DNA of 64,000 bases from Chitinophagaceae bacterium (GTDB lineage: Bacteria; Bacteroidota; Bacteroidia; Chitinophagales; Chitinophagaceae). Positions 10,127 to 18,097 of this stretch are shown here, piece after piece. The stretch covers positions 457,856 through 521,855 of the forward strand of contig JADKAM010000003.1 of assembly GCA_016715365.1 (NCBI GenBank). Reading direction: 5' to 3'. The translations under genes were made by a program, and so were the position numbers. The notes beneath the pieces are model-generated. The model searched no databases and was not told the DNA's origin. It was given only the letters and a program-made list of their open reading frames with translations. Within the stretch, counting starts at the first letter, position 1, and each line of letters starts with the position of its first letter.

Positions 10127-10199
10127 ATGTGTGAATGATGTAATTTATTTAATTAATTGTGTATCATAAACTATAACTAAGAGAGCTACCTTATACTTG
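10127..10199 (+). promoter_or_regulatory. Bipartite promoter element, copy 1 (before Met-rich lipoprotein gene)
   Basis: Box 1 atgtgtgaatgatgtaa at 10127-10143 is identical over 17 bases to the copy at 58500. Box 2, gtgtatc, starts at 10159, exactly 32 bases after the start of box 1. A -7-like box lies at 10187-10194 (taccttat), with TATACTTG at 10192. The same arrangement is found before five other genes in the window. It is the only copy inside the metal island. Confidence 0.7.
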
Positions 10200-10253
10200 T
10201 GAAAAGTATTTCACACTAAACAAAATCTGATGAATAATTTAAAAATCAAAATC

Positions 10254-10709
10254 ATGAAATCATTACAAAAACTCACCATGCTGATTGCTTTAATTACATT
10301 TTTTGCATCCTGCCAATCCGGTACAGATGTAAATCAAACACTTTCAAAAACGGAAACAAGAATGGAAATGATGAACAAAATTGCTGATGATAGCAGTATG
10401 TCGAAAGAAATGATGACAGCAATGATGAACAGCAAAAACAGTAAAATGATGATGATGGAAGATGGAAAGATGCCAATGATGATGATGGAAAATCATGAGG
10501 CGATGATGAAAATGATGAAAGACAATCCTGGTATGATGCATACTATGATGATGAATATGATGGAAGCCTGTAAGACTGATACCGCCATAATGTCGGGCAT
10601 GTGTAAAAAAATGATGGAGAACCCTCAAATGATGGATATGATGCAGAAGATGAAGGGAACAAAAATGGATATGAAGCCGGGAGAAATGGATAATAAAATG
10701 AAACATTAA
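10254..10709 (+). CDS. Methionine-rich small lipoprotein
   Basis: Start at ATG 10254 gives a lipoprotein signal with lipobox FASC; the in-frame ATG at 10230 would add a non-hydrophobic extension. After the Cys the mature protein is extremely rich in Met and Lys (KMMMMEDGKMPMMMMENHE, and MMKMMK/MMNMM runs). Met clusters are typical Cu(I)/Ag(I) ligands of periplasmic copper proteins, so it may be a copper sponge or chaperone anchored in a membrane. No named domain is recognised. It is preceded by the bipartite promoter element and begins a run of small metal-related genes. Confidence 0.75.
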   Translation: MKSLQKLTMLIALITFFASCQSGTDVNQTLSKTETRMEMMNKIADDSSMSKEMMTAMMNSKNSKMMMMEDGKMPMMMMENHEAMMKMMKDNPGMMHTMMMNMMEACKTDTAIMSGMCKKMMENPQMMDMMQKMKGTKMDMKPGEMDNKMKH

Positions 10710-10735
10710 TTATAAAAACCTTAAAAGCTAAAACG

Positions 10736-10852
10736 ATGATGGACAATCACGGAAGTTACTATTACTGGGGAATGCATATGGGTTGGTGGGGTTTAATACT
10801 TTTAGTACTTATTGCAGTAGGTTGGATTGGCTGGTCCCGAAAAAGAAAATAA
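10736..10852 (+). CDS. 38-residue single-pass membrane protein
   Basis: A very short frame beginning MMDNHGSYYYWGMHMGWWG followed by one hydrophobic helix and an RKRK tail. His/Met/Trp-rich starts like this occur in the small SHOCT-type membrane proteins of copper islands, but the SHOCT domain that normally follows is absent. It lies 26 bp after the Met-rich lipoprotein gene in the same direction. It may be a truncated relative or a genuine mini-protein. Confidence 0.5.
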   Translation: MMDNHGSYYYWGMHMGWWGLILLVLIAVGWIGWSRKRK

Positions 10853-10853
10853 A

Positions 10854-11009
10854 ATGATAAAAATCCTTTGCAATGCAGACTTAAGTCATCGTTGTTCTAT
10901 TCCAGCTGGAATATATTTGGAGTGTAAAAATCCGGCGAATGGAACGAGGAGCCAAAAAATTAAGGGAACAGGTTTTGCAAATGGGTTTAATTCAAAAATA
11001 AAAAACTAA
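10854..11009 (+). CDS. Possible 51-residue protein, unrecognised
   Basis: ATG 10854 begins one base after the TAA of the 38-residue membrane protein and the frame runs to 11009, just before the next gene. The product starts MIKILCNADLSHRC and is basic, without membrane segments. Nothing is recognised in it. The tight packing argues that it may be translated, but it could also be the decayed remainder of the SHOCT-like neighbour. Confidence 0.25.
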   Translation: MIKILCNADLSHRCSIPAGIYLECKNPANGTRSQKIKGTGFANGFNSKIKN

Positions 11010-11012
11010 CCA

Positions 11013-11240
11013 ATGAACAAACATACACTTTGGATGATTATCGGCTGCACAATCCCCCTGTTGCTGATTTTCCTGCTGCCATTATTTGGTATTACCGGAA
11101 ACTACACATTTTTAATTTTTATAGTTGCCATGTTCGCCTGTCATTTATTAATGCCGCATCATGGGGCACATAAACATGATAGTCATAATGAACATGCTGA
11201 AACCACTAAAACAGATAATCATGAATCACATCAGCATTAG
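11013..11240 (+). CDS. DUF2933-like two-helix membrane protein with His-rich tail
   Basis: 75 residues: two hydrophobic helices (IIGCTIPLLLIFLLPLFGI and FLIFIVAMFACHLLM) followed by a His-rich tail (HHGAHKHDSHNEHAE…HESHQH). The LFLF/FACHLLM pattern is that of DUF2933 proteins, which regularly occur in copper- and zinc-resistance clusters. The His tail could bind metal at the membrane surface. It overlaps the next gene by 20 bp, indicating coupled translation. Confidence 0.7.
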   Translation: MNKHTLWMIIGCTIPLLLIFLLPLFGITGNYTFLIFIVAMFACHLLMPHHGAHKHDSHNEHAETTKTDNHESHQH

Positions 11241-11511
11241 AAAATTAGGATTGGCATTTGGTATAACGGGTGCGTTGCTGTATTTCGGATGTGCAGCAGT
11301 TATGCTCATATTAGGGCATGATAGTACAGTAAAATTTTTCAATACGTTGCTTCATGGTCTAGATGTTTCTTCTATAATCAGGATGGATATACCACTTGTT
11401 GAAGTGTTAACAGGGCTGGTACAAACATTTATTCTTTGTTGGCTGATTGGGGCCTGCATCGCAGGTATTTACAATATTTCATTCAATAAAAAACATAACG
11501 TAATTCAGTAA
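11221..11511 (+). CDS. DUF5676-like membrane protein
   Basis: Start taken at ATG 11221 (MNHISIRKLGLAFGITGALLYFGC), which overlaps the end of the DUF2933-like gene; upstream in-frame ATGs would overlap it by 80 bp. Two or three TM helices and the motif LHGLDVSSIIRMDIPLVEVLTG, which I recognise as typical of DUF5676 membrane proteins. These are frequent next to copper ATPases and CopZ, but their function is unknown. Confidence 0.72.
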   Translation: MNHISIRKLGLAFGITGALLYFGCAAVMLILGHDSTVKFFNTLLHGLDVSSIIRMDIPLVEVLTGLVQTFILCWLIGACIAGIYNISFNKKHNVIQ

Positions 11512-11529
11512 ATATTTAAAATAAGCAAA

Positions 11530-11748
11530 ATGAAAAAAAACTATGAAATACAGGGAATGAGTTGTGGGGGCTGTGTAAACAGCGTAAAGAATGCCTTACA
11601 CAAATTTCCTGGTGTTGAAGATGCTGAGGTTCATTTGCACCCGCAAACTGCGGTCCTTACCATGAGCAAATCCATAGATGTGGATGAATTGCAGACCCAA
11701 CTTAGCAAAGTGGGGCATTATACAATTAAAGAAGTTGTTTTAAAATAG
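11530..11748 (+). CDS. CopZ-like copper chaperone (HMA domain)
   Basis: 72 residues forming one ferredoxin-like HMA domain: the metal loop GMSCGGCV (CxxC with Cys ~12 and 15), then the LHKFPGVEDAEVHLHPQTAVL strand-helix pattern. It should bind Cu(I) in the cytosol and pass it to a P1B ATPase. No HMA is present in the CopB-type ATPase of this window, so the partner may be that ATPase without an HMA or one elsewhere in the genome. Confidence 0.9.
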   Translation: MKKNYEIQGMSCGGCVNSVKNALHKFPGVEDAEVHLHPQTAVLTMSKSIDVDELQTQLSKVGHYTIKEVVLK

Positions 11749-11793
11749 TCAACAACTTGGAACTGGTAAAACAAAAAATTACAGCACTAAACA

Positions 11794-13053
11794 TTGTGTT
11801 TAAAATTGAGTGAAGGAAAAAAATACGGCAAGGGAAAAATAATACTTCTTTGCGGAGTATTCCTGGTAATGACCGGGTTGGGGATGACACTTCCTGTGCT
11901 ACCATTCTATATTGAAAAACTTTTATCAGCTGAAGGGGTTTCTTACAAAACCGTTTCGCTTCATGTAGGCTTAATAACAGCCGCTTTTCCGCTTACACAA
12001 TTTTTTTTCTCATCTTACCTTGGTTCTTTGTCAGACAGAGTAGGCAGAAGGCCGCTCATTTTAGGAGGCATCGTCGGGTTTTCAGTTTCAACTTTTATTT
12101 TTTCATTAGGCGGAAGCATTGTGCTGCTTTACATCTCTCGTTTAATGGCAGGAATTTTTGCCGCAGCATTTGTAACTGCATCAGGTGCCTGCATTGCTGA
12201 TAAAACTCCTGAAAAAAATAGAGGAAAGAATTTAGCATTACTCAGCGGCGTAGCTGGACTGGGTGCAGTATTAGGTCCTTTGTTGGGGAATTTATTTTCA
12301 AAGGTTAGTACGCAGGTTAATCTTTTTTTTGGACAGCTGACCCTTGATAAATTTTCAGCACCCTTTGTTATTTCTTCGGGGCTAACACTGCTGGTCTTTA
12401 TCCTATACTTTATTTTATTGCCGGAATCAATCAATGTTTCTGATAAAAAAATAACACAAACTGCAGAGAGCGTAAAAGTGCCCCTGCTTCCACCATGGAG
12501 TTTATTAAGCAAAACATTTATTGTGTTGCTCACCTTGTCTTTTATCAGTCAGCTTGCATTATCCATGTTTGAAGGAACATTTGCGCTGCATTCCCAACGC
12601 CTTTTTTCATTCGGGCCACAGCAAATGAGCCTGGTTTTTATTATTTGCGGTTCGCTGATGGGTTTGCTGCAATTAGGGCCCGTTGCATGGTTAATTGAAA
12701 AGAAAGGTGAAAAAGCCCTGTTACCTTTTGGCTTTCTATTCCTGGGCATTGGCATATTCATGCTCACTACTTCAAAGCAAATGGAATGGATATTAATTTA
12801 TGTTTCTTTTATTTCAATCGGAATGGCTATACTTACGCCGAGCCTGGCTTCACTTATTACAAAAGATTCAGAAAAAGAGTATGGAGCATCACTGGGCATC
12901 TTTAGTGCTGTTAATAGTTTGGGGCAGGTAGCTGGTGTGGTCATCGGAGGAGTTATTATGATATGGTCTGATCATCTTGCTTATTGGATTGTTGCGTTTA
13001 TTTTAATAGTCGTTGCCTGGTTGGTATTTACTAAAAAAAAAATTGTTCATTAA
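11794..13053 (+). CDS. MFS efflux transporter (TetA/DHA1-like)
   Basis: About 12 TM helices over 419 residues with the MFS loop motif GSLSDRVGRRPLIL between TM2 and TM3 and an antiporter-like motif GVAGLGAVLGPLLGNLF in TM5. There is no ATG near the N-terminus; TTG 11794 or TTG 11806 must serve as start, both giving a basic leader before TM1. It could export a metal chelate or a drug; the substrate cannot be read from sequence. It sits between the CopZ and HMBD genes in the same direction. Confidence 0.8.
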   Translation: MCLKLSEGKKYGKGKIILLCGVFLVMTGLGMTLPVLPFYIEKLLSAEGVSYKTVSLHVGLITAAFPLTQFFFSSYLGSLSDRVGRRPLILGGIVGFSVSTFIFSLGGSIVLLYISRLMAGIFAAAFVTASGACIADKTPEKNRGKNLALLSGVAGLGAVLGPLLGNLFSKVSTQVNLFFGQLTLDKFSAPFVISSGLTLLVFILYFILLPESINVSDKKITQTAESVKVPLLPPWSLLSKTFIVLLTLSFISQLALSMFEGTFALHSQRLFSFGPQQMSLVFIICGSLMGLLQLGPVAWLIEKKGEKALLPFGFLFLGIGIFMLTTSKQMEWILIYVSFISIGMAILTPSLASLITKDSEKEYGASLGIFSAVNSLGQVAGVVIGGVIMIWSDHLAYWIVAFILIVVAWLVFTKKKIVH

Positions 13054-13139
13054 TAATTCTTAAACCCTGTAAAGTAATTGACAAAGCGAAAAAAATTGTA
13101 GCAACATAAAATCTTTTCACAAATAAAACAGAAAATAAA

Positions 13140-13298
13140 ATGCAAAAAACAGAAACATTTCACCAAGAAATGACAGCAACAAAAAATCAAAACATGGATG
13201 CAACGAAAACCTACACCTGTTCAATGCATCCTGAAGTGATTTCAGATAAGCCGGGCAAATGTCCAAAGTGCGGGATGGAATTAATAGAGAAAAAATAA
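13140..13298 (+). CDS. Single-HMBD small protein
   Basis: 52 residues: a short polar leader followed by one complete HMBD (TYTCSMHPEVISDKPGKCPKCGMELIEKK). It has no signal peptide, so it may act in the cytosol, or the start is misassigned. The same module occurs in the genes at 1-401, 4904-6151 and 24208-26895. It is probably a small Cu/Ag-binding protein. Confidence 0.75.
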   Translation: MQKTETFHQEMTATKNQNMDATKTYTCSMHPEVISDKPGKCPKCGMELIEKK

Positions 13299-13315
13299 CT
13301 ATTAATTCAAAAGAA

Positions 13316-13924
13316 ATGGAAGCAATAATAAATAACATCAGCAATAATCCAAGAAAGCTGAAAAACTGGTATGTCATCACCGGTGGGCCAAGCTCAGGAA
13401 AAACTACTACGGTTAACTTGCTTAAAGAAAGAGGATACATAACAACCTTTGAACATGCCCGGCATTATCTTGATACACAACGCCTGAAAGGAAGGACTAT
13501 AGAGGATGTAAGAAAACAACAGCAGGAATTTCAATTGGGCATTTTAGATATGCAGATTGAGCAGGAGAATCAAATCTTCCCGGAAGTTCAAGTCTTTCTT
13601 GACCGTGCAATTCCTGATGCACTTGCTTACTACCGTTTTTTGAATCTTCCGGAAGATAAAAATTTAACAGAAGCATTACGGTCTGTTTCCTACAAAAATG
13701 TATTCATTCTCGATTGCTTGCTATTGGTGAAAGATTATGCCAGGACAGAAGATGTGTTGGCACAGAAAAAAATACATGCTTTGCTTATTGAGGTTTACGA
13801 ATCCTTAGGATTTCCAATCATTCAGGTTCCTGTGCTTCCGCCCGAAGAACGGGTGGATTTTATTTTAAAAATCTTTAATTATGAAAACCAAAACGAAAAG
13901 CATCTTAATCAATTCAACATCTGA
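13316..13924 (+). CDS. AAA_28-type P-loop ATPase/kinase-like protein
   Basis: Start at ATG 13316 just after the HMBD gene; the same frame is open upstream to 13259 but that part overlaps the HMBD gene. Walker A is GGPSSGKTT (residue ~24-32), followed by a Walker B-like VFLDRAIPDALAYY, both typical of the AAA_28 family of small P-loop proteins of unknown substrate. Length (~202) is normal. It overlaps the next gene by 44 bp. Its role in a metal cluster is not known. Confidence 0.75.
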   Translation: MEAIINNISNNPRKLKNWYVITGGPSSGKTTTVNLLKERGYITTFEHARHYLDTQRLKGRTIEDVRKQQQEFQLGILDMQIEQENQIFPEVQVFLDRAIPDALAYYRFLNLPEDKNLTEALRSVSYKNVFILDCLLLVKDYARTEDVLAQKKIHALLIEVYESLGFPIIQVPVLPPEERVDFILKIFNYENQNEKHLNQFNI

Positions 13925-14372
13925 CAAAGTATTTTCCCAGATGGATGATTTTTCTAAAACCGGGATGCACATGACTGAAAGTTCAATGATGATGATGGGA
14001 AGTAAATTGAAGTTGGAACAGCTTTCAGCGAACCCAACCGGTGTTGGTGCAAGTTATCGTTGGCATGGAAAGATGGTAGGTATGACAATGGATTTTAGTG
14101 AAGCAGTTACAAAATGGCACCCACCAAAACTCAAAGAATGGGAAACTGTTGGTGAAGCAAAAATCATTATCATGTCATGGTATCGGATGTGGTTTGAAAT
14201 AATGCCTGCTGAAAATGGAACTATTGCAAGACTTTCAATCAGTTACACGTCGCCAAAACAGTGGTATTATAAAATCCTTTCCTTTCTTTTTGTCAAATGG
14301 TATTGCAACTGGTGTTTAAATAATATGCTTAATGATACAAAAAAGAATCTTGAAAAGGAATTCACTCAGTAA
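13881..14372 (+). CDS. SRPBCC-family (START-like) protein
   Basis: 163 residues with the alternating pattern of an SRPBCC fold: N-terminal STSDKVFSQMDDF, central YRWHGKMVGMTMDFSEAV strands and a long C-terminal helix. Such proteins bind hydrophobic ligands. Met-rich ESSMMMMGSK near residue 35 is notable in this setting. It is translationally coupled to the upstream ATPase gene (44-bp overlap) and ends directly against the next ATG. Confidence 0.68.
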   Translation: MKTKTKSILINSTSDKVFSQMDDFSKTGMHMTESSMMMMGSKLKLEQLSANPTGVGASYRWHGKMVGMTMDFSEAVTKWHPPKLKEWETVGEAKIIIMSWYRMWFEIMPAENGTIARLSISYTSPKQWYYKILSFLFVKWYCNWCLNNMLNDTKKNLEKEFTQ

Positions 14373-14576
14373 ATGATAAAACTTAAACCATATTCTGTAT
14401 CAATGCTTTCAATAGCAGGATTACTACTTGTTGCAATGGGTGTTTATTTTGTATTGTTACGCCCCCCTTTATTACCGGAAAATTTACGCTACATGCAAAC
14501 AACTTTACCAGTCATGCATGATTCTACACCAGGTTTAGCATACTTATATGCATATTCAGCAATTTTGTTAAAATAA
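14373..14576 (+). CDS. Small membrane protein, possibly truncated
   Basis: 67 residues: one clear TM helix (MLSIAGLLLVAMGVYFVLL) followed by RPPLLPENLRYMQTTLP. The start abuts the SRPBCC gene stop. The C-terminal 15 residues are low in charge and do not look like a second domain, so it may be cut short by a recent frameshift, but I cannot prove this from one sequence. Function unknown. Confidence 0.5.
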   Translation: MIKLKPYSVSMLSIAGLLLVAMGVYFVLLRPPLLPENLRYMQTTLPVMHDSTPGLAYLYAYSAILLK

Positions 14577-14874
14577 TGCTGCTGATTGGCTTCAAAATTG
14601 AAGGTTAAGCTTATTCCGCCTTTTAATTTGACACACTATAGATTTCATTAAAATATGGAAAATAGTGGTAAACAACAAACAATTGAAATTATACAAAAAA
14701 TTATGATTCCTGATTTAAAAAGCAAGTTTAAAACTTAACAGTTAATCTGTAAGTAGAGCTGAAGAGTTCTTTACTCTATACAGGGAAGTCAAAATATTGG
14801 ATAGTGTAACAAAAGTCACATTCCGTAAAGTGAATTTTGACTACTATTACTTTTCAAAATCTAAATGTCACTTT
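14577..14874. other. Intergenic region before the CueO-like oxidase gene
   Basis: 298 AT-rich bases. I see no convincing gene. A short frame could begin at ATG 14655 but has no support. The stretch with TATTACTTTTC close to the oxidase start is a weak -7-like box, so this region probably holds the promoter of the oxidase. None of the bipartite elements occurs here. Confidence 0.4.
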
Positions 14875-16356
14875 ATGAAACGCAAAGATTTCTTGAAATT
14901 AACAGGTACAGGAGCTGGAGCACTATTGATTCCTGCAGGAATTATCAGCTTTATTTCAACCGGATGTAATAAGTCAGGAAATATGGGAGGAATGTCTGGT
15001 AATGGTGTTCCAGTAACCGATGGTGAATTTCTACAGGCACTTCCAATCCCTCCAAGTATAGGTGCAAACACAACACTTGCAGCGCAAACCACTTCTGCTG
15101 CATTAAAAGGAAATCAATCCTATCATGTACTTGGCTACCAGGCAAATTCAATACTGGGTCCAACATTCCGCATAAATAAGTGGGAGAATGTTAGTATTAA
15201 CGTAAATAATCTTTTAAGTGAGGCTTCTAATATACATTGGCACGGATTGCATATACCTGCTGCAATGGACGGGCATCCTGCAAACATAATAAATGCAGGC
15301 ACATCATTCAATTATAACTTTATTATACAGCAAAGGGCCGGGCTGAACTGGTATCACCCACATCCGCACATGGCAACGGGTAAGCAGGTTTACAAGGGAT
15401 TGGCAGGTTTGTTTATTGTAAATGACCCTGAAGAAGCTGCATTAAATTTACCTGCTGGCGAATATGAAATACCATTAGTTATTCAGGACAAACGTTTGGC
15501 AGATACCAACCTTACCTATAACCCAACTGTAATGGAAGTTATGAGTGGTTACCTGGGTGAATCTATTTTAGTTAACGGAAAATTTTCGCCATTTCATGCA
15601 GTCAAATCTCAAACTTACCGGTTAAGAATTTTAAACGGTTCAAATGCCAGAATTTATAACCTGGCTTTTAGCAATGATCAGTCATTTACAATTATTGGCA
15701 ATGATGGGGGGCTGTTAAAAACCCCGGTTTCTGTAAACAACATTTTAATTTCTCCGGGCGAACGTCTGGATGTATTAGTTGATTTCTCGGCATCTAATGC
15801 CGGTGATGAAGTGTTTCTGATTAGTAAAGTATTCAGTGGTGGTGGTAATGCACAGGGCAATCAGCTGTTTAAAATTTTGAAATTTAAAATCACTCAAAAA
15901 ATGAATGCTCCTTTTATCATCCCTTCAATATTATCATCCATTACTCCGCTTACAGCAACACAGGCAAGCCGAACCAGAAATTTTGATATATCAAATCCCG
16001 GCATGAATATGCAAAGCGGTACACATCGTATCAATAATAAGTTGTTTGATGAAAACAGGATAGATGAAACGGTTTCGGCAAATGCTATTGAAATATGGCA
16101 GTTTGATAACTCACAGGGTGATGAGCCACATCCTATGCATATCCATGGCATTGACTTTCAGGTACTGCAGAGAATTGGTGGAAGAAATAGTTTGATCGCT
16201 TCTGAAAGCGGATGGAAGGACACTGTTTTAGTAATGCCGGGTGAAATAGTTAAAGTAATTGTTCCCTTTGGAAGCAATCCCGGCAGGTTTGTTTTCCATT
16301 GCCATAATCTGGAGCATGAGGGTGATGGAATGATGCTACAATATCAATTGAGTTAA
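14875..16356 (+). CDS. Multicopper oxidase (CueO/SufI-like)
   Basis: Start at ATG 14875 yields MKRKDFLKLTGTGAGALL, a Tat/lipoprotein-like signal with Cys after ISTG. All four copper-ligand blocks are present: NIHWHGLH, NWYHPHPH, HPMHIHG and FHCHNLEHEGDGMM, the last giving the type-1 copper His/Cys/His and axial Met. It probably oxidises Cu(I) to the less toxic Cu(II) in the periplasm. A Gly/Met patch (GNMGGMSG) follows the Cys. About 494 residues, normal for CueO-like enzymes. Confidence 0.9.
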   Translation: MKRKDFLKLTGTGAGALLIPAGIISFISTGCNKSGNMGGMSGNGVPVTDGEFLQALPIPPSIGANTTLAAQTTSAALKGNQSYHVLGYQANSILGPTFRINKWENVSINVNNLLSEASNIHWHGLHIPAAMDGHPANIINAGTSFNYNFIIQQRAGLNWYHPHPHMATGKQVYKGLAGLFIVNDPEEAALNLPAGEYEIPLVIQDKRLADTNLTYNPTVMEVMSGYLGESILVNGKFSPFHAVKSQTYRLRILNGSNARIYNLAFSNDQSFTIIGNDGGLLKTPVSVNNILISPGERLDVLVDFSASNAGDEVFLISKVFSGGGNAQGNQLFKILKFKITQKMNAPFIIPSILSSITPLTATQASRTRNFDISNPGMNMQSGTHRINNKLFDENRIDETVSANAIEIWQFDNSQGDEPHPMHIHGIDFQVLQRIGGRNSLIASESGWKDTVLVMPGEIVKVIVPFGSNPGRFVFHCHNLEHEGDGMMLQYQLS

Positions 16357-16496
16357 TTAATAAGTACAATAAACTAATTATTAAACTGCCGGGAGTGATT
16401 TTGTTTACTGTTGTGGTAGTCGGCAACAGTGATAATCCACATAAATCATACAAAGCAGAAACTTCATTAAGTATATACTTATTGTAAGAACCTGGA

Positions 16497-16712
16497 ATGG
16501 GAAAAGCTATAATACTCCAGTCAACGATTACATGCCCTGATTGCTGATTTAAGAAAGGAGAAACAATGCCAAGGGATGTCTGCCAATATTTTTATAAATG
16601 TACAAAATGCGGAACAATACTGAAACCAAAGCAAGGCGATTGCTGTGTTTATTGTAGCTATGGTAGTAATCCTTGCCCTCCCATACAGCAAGATAAAAGT
16701 TGCTGTAAATAA
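16497..16712 (+). CDS. GDCCVxC-type small Cys-rich protein with an in-frame TGA
   Basis: From ATG 16497 the frame reads MGKAIILQSTITCPDC, then TGA at 16545-16547, then continues without another stop: FKKGETMPRDVCQYFYKC…LKPKQGDCCVYCSYG…KSCCK. The whole matches the layout of the ~70-residue GDCCVxC family, in which a Gly follows CPxC; TGA differs from GGA by one base. Options are a nonsense mutation or base error, selenocysteine insertion (members of this family are described as possible selenoproteins), or use of an internal ATG at 16566 preceded by AAAGGAG. I see no sel genes in the window and no clear bacterial SECIS hairpin. Confidence 0.65.
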
Positions 16713-16737
16713 TGTATTTTGCTGTTTTAAGTGATAT

Positions 16738-17274
16738 ATGAACAGCAATCTATCTCAACTCATTAGCCAATACAAAGGAGACCAGCAATCTGTTTACAAT
16801 ACCTGGTTTATCAATAATGAAGAACGCCTTAAAGCATTCCGTTCAATTAGAAGGGGTGTAATGCAGGTTATTGATGATATTAAGAATAAGAAATTCCCAA
16901 ATGATTTTAAGGGTTCTTCATTAGAATTTGTGCTCACTTGTATTACTGAACAAAAGCAGGTATTTGAAGGTGCATCTCATCCTTTTTACTGGAAACCAAA
17001 ATTGCGGATACCGGATATTTATGAGAACGAAAATAACAAGCAGGCTTTCGGACAATTTTTAGAAAATTGTTTGAATGCTAAAACTGAAGAACAGATCATT
17101 AAGGAAATCATCAGGCTGGATAGTTTAAAAATCAAAGGGCTTGGCCCGTCAGTTGCCAGTATTTTGTATTTTTTGCATCCAACTATTATTCCTCCTTTCA
17201 ACACAGCAATTATCAACGGGTTTAATTTTCTGTTTAAAGACAAAAAAAGCTTGGTAGCTGGAGTGAATATTTAA
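16738..17274 (+). CDS. HhH-containing putative nuclease, N-terminal part (split frame)
   Basis: 178 residues, alpha-helical, with a helix-hairpin-helix-like segment LKIKGLGPSVASILYFLHP near residue 135-155 that suggests DNA binding. The frame ends soon after an A7 run (17242-17248). A -1 shift there continues the product as KLGSWSEYLKLREV… straight into the next ORF, so the two ORFs are almost certainly one ~410-residue protein. I do not recognise a named family. It is unlike the metal genes on either side. Confidence 0.6.
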   Translation: MNSNLSQLISQYKGDQQSVYNTWFINNEERLKAFRSIRRGVMQVIDDIKNKKFPNDFKGSSLEFVLTCITEQKQVFEGASHPFYWKPKLRIPDIYENENNKQAFGQFLENCLNAKTEEQIIKEIIRLDSLKIKGLGPSVASILYFLHPTIIPPFNTAIINGFNFLFKDKKSLVAGVNI

Positions 17275-17288
17275 AGTTAAGGGAGGTA

Positions 17289-17987
17289 ATGATTGATACT
17301 AATAATCAACACCGTTCTGAATTGTCCTCTGACTTGGGTGCCATAGCCGGATTATTATTTGAAATAGGAACACAGAAACTGATTTTAGGTAGTGATGTGT
17401 ATTTATCAGAACCTGAACGAAAAAAATTAGAAAAACTAATTGAGAAGCGGCAGCAGGATGTGCAGCAGGAAAAAGAAGAAGAGAACCTGCATACAGAAAT
17501 GCAATATCATTTACTTAAGATTGGTAATGCGCTGGGCTATGATGTAATTGCTGCTTCCAACGACCGTTCCAGGTCGCATTGCGGCAATAGTTTTTCGTTT
17601 ATGAGTTTGCAACAGTTCCCTGAAATCATTTTAGATAAGGAAACCTTAAACACGGTAAAGCTAATTGATGTGTTGTGGTTTCAAAAAGGAACAAATAATG
17701 TTATCGCTGCTTTTGAAGTCGAGAAAAGTACCAGTATATATTCAGGTATTTTGCGGTTAGCAGATTTAAGCTACTCCATTGCAGATGCTGATGAAGTCTT
17801 TTACCTTATTGTTCCCGACAAAAGGGAAAAAGATGTTTGCCTGCAATTGTGCCGCCCGGCCATAAAACAAAATAATGTAGTTATCAAATACATCCTCTTT
17901 TCTGAACTCCGTAGTAATTGCGATGCCTTGTGCAAGTTTGGCGAAAGCCATCATATTATGGAAAAGATTGCGAAATCGGCTCAATAA
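17289..17987 (+). CDS. PD-(D/E)XK-like putative restriction nuclease, C-terminal part (split frame)
   Basis: 232 residues with a coiled-coil stretch (KKLEKLIEKRQQDVQQEKEEE) then a likely nuclease core: HTEMQYHLLKIGNALGY, VKLIDVLWF, and IAAFEVEKSTSIYSGILRLADL, the D…ExxK-like order of PD-(D/E)XK enzymes. The C-terminal tail (ALCKFGESHHIMEKIAKSAQ) is repeated as a fragment at 19720-19796. Joined to the preceding HhH part by one -1 shift, it would form a DNA-binding plus cleavage protein, perhaps a type II-like restriction or defence enzyme. The function is inferred from motif order only. Confidence 0.6.
   Translation: MIDTNNQHRSELSSDLGAIAGLLFEIGTQKLILGSDVYLSEPERKKLEKLIEKRQQDVQQEKEEENLHTEMQYHLLKIGNALGYDVIAASNDRSRSHCGNSFSFMSLQQFPEIILDKETLNTVKLIDVLWFQKGTNNVIAAFEVEKSTSIYSGILRLADLSYSIADADEVFYLIVPDKREKDVCLQLCRPAIKQNNVVIKYILFSELRSNCDALCKFGESHHIMEKIAKSAQ
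17909..17975 (+). repeat. Gene-tail repeat, copy A
   Basis: 67 bp inside the 3' end of the putative nuclease gene. It matches 19720-19786 at 59 of 67 positions, with a 27-base perfect core starting at gtttggcgaaagcc. The two copies flank the ATPase and nuclease-like gene pair. Confidence 0.85.
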
Positions 17988-18097
17988 AAGGTAAGATTAT
18001 TGATTAATATTAGTAGATCACAACCTCATCATGCCACTTTAAAAAGACATAGAAAACCGCAATAAAAACTTAATTTAGCTCAACTTAATAGAAAAAA

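Noticed and set aside
11161..11220. Longer start for the DUF5676-like protein
   Set aside because: The extension is a shadow of the His-rich tail of the preceding gene; ATG 11221 gives the standard start.
16545..16600. SECIS hairpin just after the TGA
   Set aside because: No stable stem with a GU-type apical loop at the usual distance could be drawn from the sequence.
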